From Paenibacillus_AK sp041641375 (GTDB lineage: Bacteria; Bacillota; Bacilli; Paenibacillales; YIM-B00363): DNA of 18,955 nt. Shown piece by piece: positions 14,205-18,955 of the stretch (position 1 is the stretch's first letter; each line of letters opens with the position of its first letter). The stretch is taken from the NCBI GenBank assembly GCA_041641375.1, contig JBEPYM010000052.1, forward strand, positions 1 to 18,955. Reading direction: 5' to 3'. The position numbers and the translations under genes were made by a program. A model generated the notes under the pieces. It was given only the letters and a program-made list of their open reading frames with translations, was not told the origin of the DNA and did no database searches.

Positions 14205-15746
14205 CTACGTTCGAACGAAACCGTATGCCTCGTCGAGCATTGTCATTTTTTTAGCGATATATTCCTTATAAGACGTATTATATACCGAAGGCTCCTTCGG
14301 ATTCGGAAACCGCTCGATCCGCTGGCGCTCTTCGCCTGTAGCCACATCCACCTCGCCCGGATACAGCACCTTGCTTACCGCGCCGCAGCCGAGCCCGATA
14401 ATCGTCTGGTTGTCTTCCATCATCAGGATGTTGTACAGGCTTTCCTTGCCAGGAAGCGAGTAACCTACATTCTCGAGGTTGCCGAGAATGTTTTTCTGAC
14501 GATACATGTAATACGGCACGTAGCCGTGCTGCCTGGTCCAGTCCGTCGCCCGGTCCATCATCTCCTCGACCTCGCTCCGCTCCGCCACCTCGTACTGGTC
14601 GCGGTTCTGAGTCATTCGAGATGCTCGCTTGAAGGAGAGCGTATGAACGGTAAGCGACTCCGGCAGCAGCTTGGCCGTCTCGGCAAGCGTATGCTCGAAC
14701 TCCGGCTTGCCTTCGTTCGGGAGCCCGATGATCAAATCCATGTTAATATTGTTCAATCCCATCTCGCGCGCCAGCTTGAACTTCTCCACCGTCTCCGTGA
14801 CTGTATGATGCCTGCCGATTGCGTCGAGCGTCTGCTGGGTGAAGCTTTGCGGGTTAATCGAAATCCGGTCAACCTTCCACTTCTTCATCACCTCGATTTT
14901 CTCGGGTGTGATCGTATCCGGCCGCCCCGCTTCCACCGTCAGCTCGCGAACCTGCGATAGATCGGGGAACGCTTCCTTCATCGTGACGAACAGCGCGTCC
15001 ATCTGATCCGCTTCGATGCTGGTCGGCGTTCCGCCGCCCCAATAGATCGTCGTCACGCCGAGTCCGGTTCGTTTCAGCCAGGCGCCCGTCTCGCGGATTT
15101 CATAATGAAGTCCGGTCAGAAACGCCTCAACCGACCCGTTCTGCCCTCTGATGTCGTAAGCCGGGAAGGTGCAATACGCACATTTTGTCGGACAGAAGGG
15201 GATTCCGATATAGATGCTGACCTCGCGCCTGTTGATGTCGAAGAAGTCCGGAATGACGCGAAGCTGGCGGTCCGCAATATCGGTAAGCAGCTTGATTTTC
15301 GTCTCCGTAACCAGGTACTCCTCCCTCAGCAGCTGCTCCACCTCTTCGGTCTGGCGCGTCTGCCTGAGCTGATGCATCAGCTTCGTAGGACGAACCCCCG
15401 TCAGGATGCCCCAGGGCTGCTCCAGCCCGGTCGCATCTCTCAGGACGGAGAGGACCGTGTAGCCGATCATGCGTTTCAGCGTTCGCTTCCGCATGTCGGG
15501 CGGCGCATCCGGCCGCAGCTCCCGTTCGAATGCGGAGCTCCATTCAAGAGCATCTACCTTGTGCCGCATTCGGGTGCGAGCCCCGGCGGTTATGCCGTCG
15601 TTATGCAGCTCGACGCTCAGCGTCAGCTCCGCACGGCCCTCCGGATCCTCCTCAAGCAGCTCCACCTCTTCAAAAAAAAGCTTGCATATATGAAATATTT
15701 CCGTCTGAAATCCGTCAAAACCCACTCGAACCAAATGGATGATCAT
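14205..15746 (-). CDS. hemZ: Coproporphyrinogen III oxidase-like radical SAM protein HemZ
   Basis: 513 residues, close to Bacillus HemZ. The N-terminal part (1-165) is HemZ-specific and includes PWGILTGVRPTKLMHQL. The radical SAM core starts with GIPFCPTKCAYCTFPAY, whose Cys185, Cys189 and Cys192 bind the 4Fe-4S cluster (CxxxCxxC). YWGGGTPTS (235-243) is the SAM-binding glycine motif, and DRISINPQSF and NMDLIIGLP follow as in HemN-type enzymes. The reaction is oxygen-independent decarboxylation of coproporphyrinogen III in heme synthesis. The ATG at 15746 is used although GGAGG lies about 15 bases upstream, rather far; no better in-frame start is visible. It heads a tightly packed unit with the FAD protein and the amidase. 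Confidence 0.93.
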   Translation of the reverse strand: MIIHLVRVGFDGFQTEIFHICKLFFEEVELLEEDPEGRAELTLSVELHNDGITAGARTRMRHKVDALEWSSAFERELRPDAPPDMRKRTLKRMIGYTVLSVLRDATGLEQPWGILTGVRPTKLMHQLRQTRQTEEVEQLLREEYLVTETKIKLLTDIADRQLRVIPDFFDINRREVSIYIGIPFCPTKCAYCTFPAYDIRGQNGSVEAFLTGLHYEIRETGAWLKRTGLGVTTIYWGGGTPTSIEADQMDALFVTMKEAFPDLSQVRELTVEAGRPDTITPEKIEVMKKWKVDRISINPQSFTQQTLDAIGRHHTVTETVEKFKLAREMGLNNINMDLIIGLPNEGKPEFEHTLAETAKLLPESLTVHTLSFKRASRMTQNRDQYEVAERSEVEEMMDRATDWTRQHGYVPYYMYRQKNILGNLENVGYSLPGKESLYNILMMEDNQTIIGLGCGAVSKVLYPGEVDVATGEERQRIERFPNPKEPSVYNTSYKEYIAKKMTMLDEAYGFVRT

Positions 15747-15783
15747 ATTCTTGTGTGCACACCTCCATCATTCGCCATTTTTC

Positions 15784-15792
15784 AGTGTACCA
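15784..15792 (-). promoter_or_regulatory. Possible extended -10 promoter for the hemZ unit
   Basis: Minus strand TG-G-TACACT (TACACT at 15784-15789, TG at 15791-15792) lies just past the dtd-side terminator and about 38 bases before the hemZ ATG. The -35 at normal spacing is poor, so only the extended -10 supports it. Confidence 0.35.
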
Positions 15793-15800
15793 TATCGGTC

Positions 15801-15840
15801 AATAAAGAAAAAGAACGCTCCATACGTCCTAGAGCGTTCT
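15801..15840 (-). terminator. Rho-independent terminator after dtd and the short ORF
   Basis: Minus strand AAGAACGCTC (15831-15840 in plus coordinates) and its complement (15811-15820) form a 10-bp stem around an 11-base loop, followed by TTTTTCTTTATT. The stop codon of the short ORF lies in the loop. Confidence 0.9.
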
Positions 15841-16008
15841 TCGTACATGCTTATGCGGGGGTCCTGCACGACCTGCCGAACCTGAGGGGCCTGAAGCGTT
15901 CAGCTCCTCCGCAAGCTGTTCGCCATGGATCGCCAAAATATGAGCCCGTTCCGCCGACCACGGTGCATGCGGGTGCTGCAGCAGCTGCTCTTGGATGGAT
16001 TTGCGCAA
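15829..16008 (-). CDS. Possible short ORF between dtd and the terminator
   Basis: 59 residues from a TTG at 16008, chosen because AGAGAGGT stands eight bases upstream. The frame can be read from another TTG at 16071 (80 residues), without a ribosome site. There is no ATG in the frame. The N-terminal half has a plausible helical composition (SIQEQLLQHPHAPWSAERAHILAIHGEQLAEEL) and the rest is Gly/Ser/Arg-rich. The last codons fall inside the terminator stem. I do not recognise it. Its position, downstream of dtd and ahead of the terminator, makes co-transcription likely if it is real; it could instead be a 3' untranslated region. Confidence 0.4.
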   Translation of the reverse strand: MRKSIQEQLLQHPHAPWSAERAHILAIHGEQLAEELNASGPSGSAGRAGPPHKHVRRTL

Positions 16009-16080
16009 TTCGCTGGACCTCTCTCTACCGGATGAATGATCGTTGCCGATATTCCCCAGTATGCCCGCCAATGGCGGATT

Positions 16081-16527
16081 CTAGCCCTGTTTGCTGTCCA
16101 GAATGAGCGTTACCGGCCCCCAATTGGTCAGCTCAACATCCATCATTGCGCCAAACACACCTGTCGCTACGGGCAGCCCTTGCGCGCGGAGCAGCTCATT
16201 GAATCGATCATAGAGCGGCTCTGCCTGCTCCGGACGGGCCGCCGCCATGAAGTTGGGGCGTTTGCCCTTGCGGCAATCCCCATATAGGGTAAATTGGGAG
16301 ATGGACAGCACTTGACCGCCGGTATCCTTGACCGATACGTTCATTTTCCCGGCTTCATCCTCAAAAATACGCAAGCCTGCAATCTTCTCGGCCAAATAGG
16401 CCGCATCGGCCTCTGTATCCTCGTGTGTGATCCCGACCAGCAGAACGAGTCCATGCTCGATTCGACCGGTAACTGTGCCATCCACGATGACTTGAGCCTT
16501 TTTGCTGCGCTGAGCTACCACTTTCAT
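16081..16527 (-). CDS. dtd: D-aminoacyl-tRNA deacylase
   Basis: 148 residues, the standard DTD length. It removes D-amino acids (and glycine from tRNA-Ala) from mischarged tRNAs, acting as a homodimer in the cytoplasm. The two active-site motifs are present: SQFTLYGD (77-84) and the Gly-cis-Pro motif NWGPVT (135-140). The Trp in the second motif is unusual, since Asp or another small polar residue is common there, but the Gly-Pro pair is intact. The N-terminus VVAQRSKKAQVIVDG is typical. The ATG has only a distant AGGGA about 14 bases upstream. It follows rel by 38 bases; the rel-dtd order is conserved in Bacillus and relatives, so the two are probably co-transcribed. Confidence 0.95.
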   Translation of the reverse strand: MKVVAQRSKKAQVIVDGTVTGRIEHGLVLLVGITHEDTEADAAYLAEKIAGLRIFEDEAGKMNVSVKDTGGQVLSISQFTLYGDCRKGKRPNFMAAARPEQAEPLYDRFNELLRAQGLPVATGVFGAMMDVELTNWGPVTLILDSKQG

Positions 16528-16565
16528 CGTCGATGTGCGTTCCCTTCTGCATGATTCCGGATCGG

Positions 16566-18776
16566 CTACTGCATGATTCGCTGTACCGAAAAAACGTCCT
16601 TCACCCGCTTGATTTTGTCCACAACGGTTTGCAGATGCTCGGTATTGCGGATCAGGATCGTCATGTGAATCATCGCCATTTTGTTCTTATCCGAACGGCC
16701 GGATACGGCCGACATATTCGTCTTCGATTCCGACACTGCCTGCAGCACCTCGTTGAGCAAACCCCTCCGGTCTTGGCCGGTAATTTCGATGTCGACGGAG
16801 AAGTTGGCTTGGCATTCCTCCACCCACTCCACTTCGATGACGCGCGCTGTCTCGTCGTCGGCGGTCGGAATATTGGTGCAGCTGGCGCGGTGTACGGATA
16901 CGCCACGGCCGCGTGTAATATAACCGACGATATTGTCGCCGGGCACCGGATTGCAGCAGCGGGCGAATCGGACGAGCAGATTGTCGACGCCCTTGACGCG
17001 GACGCCCTGGTAGGAACGGTTGCGGCGTTCCGTCTGCTGTGCCGTCGGCTTAAGCACCTCGCGCACCTCGCTCGTCAGCTGGGCCGCGCTTTCCTCCGCC
17101 TCCTTGCGCAGCTTCTCGGTCAGCTTCGTACAAATCTGCGCAGCTGTTATGCCGCCAAAGCCAATCGCGGACAGCATATCGTCGATATCGTTAAAGGTAA
17201 ACTTGCGGGCGGCCTCCAGCAGCTTGTCATCCGACATAAGCTGGCTGGGCTCGTAGCTGAGTCTGCGCAGCTCACGCTCGATCGCTTCCCGGCCGCGGGC
17301 GACATTCTCCTCGCGTTTTTCTTTTTTGAACCACTGCTTGATTTTGCTGCGGGCATGCGAGGACTGGGCAATTTTGACCCAATCGGCGCTCGGTCCGTAG
17401 GAATGCTTTGACGTTAAAATTTCTATGATATCCCCGGTTTTCAGCTTGTGATCCAGCGGCACAATTCGTCCGTTCACCTTGGCGCCGATCGTCCGATTGC
17501 CGACCTCCGTATGAATCCGGTATGCGAAGTCAAGAGGGACCGAGCCGCTCGGCAGCTCGATCACCTCGCCCTTCGGCGTGAAGACATAGAGCATGTCGGT
17601 GAAGAAGTCCATCTTGAGCGATTCTACAAACTCGGAGGCATCGCTGGCGTCCTCCTGCAGCTCCATAATTTCGCGGAACCAGGTCAGCTTGTCCTCGAAC
17701 GATCCGCCCGGTACAACCGCGCTTTCCTTGCCTTCCTTGTACGCCCAATGTGCGGCAACCCCGTATTCACTCGTCCGGTGCATATCCCACGTGCGGATTT
17801 GCACCTCGGTCGGCTCGCCCTTTTGCCCGATCACGGTCGTGTGCAGCGATTGATACATATTCGGCTTCGGCATGGCGATATAGTCCTTGAAACGTCCGGG
17901 CATCGGCTTCCACAGCGTATGGATAATGCCGAGCGCCGCATAACAATCCTTAATGTTGTCGACGATTACGCGAATGGCGAGCAGGTCATAAATCTCGTTA
18001 AACTGCTTGTTGCGGGACGTCATTTTTTTGTAGATGCTGTATATATGCTTGGGACGACCGACGATATCGGTCGCGATCCCCATCTCGCTCAGCTTGTCGC
18101 GAAGCTTCTCGATGAGCTCCGTAATGTAATCCTCGCGTTCGGTCCGCTTCTTCTGCATCAGGTTGACAATGCGGTAATACTGCTGCGGGTTGAGGTAGCG
18201 AAGCGCGATGTCTTCCATCTCCCACTTGATGGACGAGATCCCGAGCCGATGTGCGATTGGGCAAAAGATTTCAAGCGTTTCGTCCGCGATGCGGCGCTGC
18301 GCCTCTTCAGATTGATGCTTCAGTGTTCGCATATTGTGCAGCCGGTCGGCGAGCTTGATCAGAATGACGCGCAAATCCTGGGCCATGGCCACAAACATTT
18401 TGCGGTAATTTTCATTCTGCTGCTCTTCCTTGGACTTGAATTGAATTTTCTCCAGCTTGGTCAGACCGTCCACCAGCTTGGCGCATGTCTTGCCGAATTC
18501 CGATTCGACATGCTCGAGAGACACGTTCGTGTCTTCGACGACGTCATGCAGCAGCCCCGCAATCACTGTTGTCGCGTCCAGCTGCAGATGAACGAGAATC
18601 TCGGCAACCGCGAGCGGATGCAAAATGTAGGGCTCGCCCGACTTGCGGACCTGTCCTTCGTGAGCTTTATCGGCAAACGCAAACGCTTCCCTAATGCGCT
18701 TCAGATCGGCATCCTTCATATAGGACGAAGCTTTGGCAATCAACTGGTCGATGCCGGTAATCTGATGAGTCCCCAT
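16566..18776 (-). CDS. relA: Bifunctional (p)ppGpp synthetase/hydrolase Rel
   Basis: 736 residues, full length. Domains in order: HD hydrolase (His77-Asp78 in GLLHDVVEDT), synthetase (about 235-350) with the RFKD motif (295-298) typical of bifunctional Rel rather than the acidic version of E. coli RelA, TGS (about 396-456, VFTPKGEVIELPSG), helical region, zinc-finger/conserved-cysteine segment (RCCNPVPGD, Cys607-Cys608, and Cys633), and C-terminal ACT (661-736). It makes (p)ppGpp on ribosomes holding uncharged tRNA and degrades it otherwise. The start is ATG at 18776 with GAAAGGA eight bases upstream; the longer frame to 18818 lacks a site. The upstream gene is outside the window. Confidence 0.96.
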   Translation of the reverse strand: MGTHQITGIDQLIAKASSYMKDADLKRIREAFAFADKAHEGQVRKSGEPYILHPLAVAEILVHLQLDATTVIAGLLHDVVEDTNVSLEHVESEFGKTCAKLVDGLTKLEKIQFKSKEEQQNENYRKMFVAMAQDLRVILIKLADRLHNMRTLKHQSEEAQRRIADETLEIFCPIAHRLGISSIKWEMEDIALRYLNPQQYYRIVNLMQKKRTEREDYITELIEKLRDKLSEMGIATDIVGRPKHIYSIYKKMTSRNKQFNEIYDLLAIRVIVDNIKDCYAALGIIHTLWKPMPGRFKDYIAMPKPNMYQSLHTTVIGQKGEPTEVQIRTWDMHRTSEYGVAAHWAYKEGKESAVVPGGSFEDKLTWFREIMELQEDASDASEFVESLKMDFFTDMLYVFTPKGEVIELPSGSVPLDFAYRIHTEVGNRTIGAKVNGRIVPLDHKLKTGDIIEILTSKHSYGPSADWVKIAQSSHARSKIKQWFKKEKREENVARGREAIERELRRLSYEPSQLMSDDKLLEAARKFTFNDIDDMLSAIGFGGITAAQICTKLTEKLRKEAEESAAQLTSEVREVLKPTAQQTERRNRSYQGVRVKGVDNLLVRFARCCNPVPGDNIVGYITRGRGVSVHRASCTNIPTADDETARVIEVEWVEECQANFSVDIEITGQDRRGLLNEVLQAVSESKTNMSAVSGRSDKNKMAMIHMTILIRNTEHLQTVVDKIKRVKDVFSVQRIMQ

Positions 18777-18852
18777 TATGCAGTCCTTTCCGCCTAGGCA
18801 GGCTAATCGCATGGTCACGTTCTGCGCATCCGGTCGATTTGAGTCGAAAAAT

Positions 18853-18905
18853 CTTCCGCTACAACGCGGTCGCTCACCCTTGTGCTGCTTCGATTCGAGT
18901 TTTTC
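18853..18905 (-). repeat. Diverged inverted copy of the left-edge repeat
   Basis: Read on the minus strand, this 53-base stretch aligns without gaps to 1-53 and 115-167, with about 40 identical positions by hand count. The blocks GAAAAACT, ATCGAAG, TGAGCGACCGCG and AGCGGAAG are conserved. The CCGC/GCGG stem is identical while its 6-base loop differs (GATTTA against GTTGTA). The copy also carries the short frame VSDRVVAEDF, close to MSDRDLAEVS in the left copies. It lies 77-129 bases upstream of the rel start codon and may be part of its leader. Confidence 0.75.
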
Positions 18906-18955
18906 TTATCGTTGCACGATGTTCGAAGGTTCGCGGTTCGATTAGAGCCGAGAAT

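Noticed and set aside
17448..18797. 449-codon plus-strand frame opposite rel
   Set aside because: Shadow of rel, with no ribosome site or recognisable domain.

Overview
This 18,955-base window looks like a chromosomal segment of an endospore-forming, fairly GC-rich Bacillota, most likely Paenibacillaceae (Paenibacillus or Cohnella type). The signs are a YhcN/YlaJ-type spore lipoprotein behind a sigma-G-like promoter, a hisS-aspS-tcdA operon with a T-box leader, the Bacillus-type HemZ, and a rel gene followed by dtd. All genes except one small membrane-protein gene lie on the minus strand. There are no rRNA or tRNA genes, no CRISPR array, and no recognisable transposase, integrase or phage gene.

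Layout from left to right. 1-218: two exact 104-base copies of a repeat. 353-556 (+): a small PLDc_N-like membrane protein behind an ECF (sigma-W-like) promoter. 676-1323: the spore lipoprotein. 1389-2471: a Gfo/Idh/MocA sugar-type dehydrogenase. 2571-4064: a polysaccharide flippase. 4182-4907: a protein with a Phd/YefM antitoxin-like N-terminus joined to a Uma2 (DUF820) nuclease-fold domain. It has a near-consensus promoter overlapped by a 9-base direct repeat that looks like an operator. 5050-9288: one transcription unit of promoter, T-box leader, hisS, aspS, tcdA and terminator. 9343-15746: a probable five-gene unit of hemZ, a membrane-anchored FAD oxidoreductase, an amidase, an internally duplicated membrane protein and a small two-helix membrane protein, closed by a strong hairpin. 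15810-18776: rel, dtd and a possible short ORF, also closed by a hairpin terminator. 18853-18905: a diverged, inverted copy of the repeat seen at the left edge, lying upstream of rel.

Most of the content is core metabolism and translation: two aminoacyl-tRNA synthetases, a tRNA-A37 modification enzyme, D-aminoacyl-tRNA proofreading, (p)ppGpp metabolism and heme synthesis. The T-box ties supply of charged tRNA to synthetase expression, and rel senses the same stress at the ribosome. I find no convincing large new system. The least explained items are the dispersed repeat with its conserved hairpin and conserved short reading frame, the Phd-Uma2 fusion with its putative operator, and the coupled pair of unknown membrane proteins behind hemZ.
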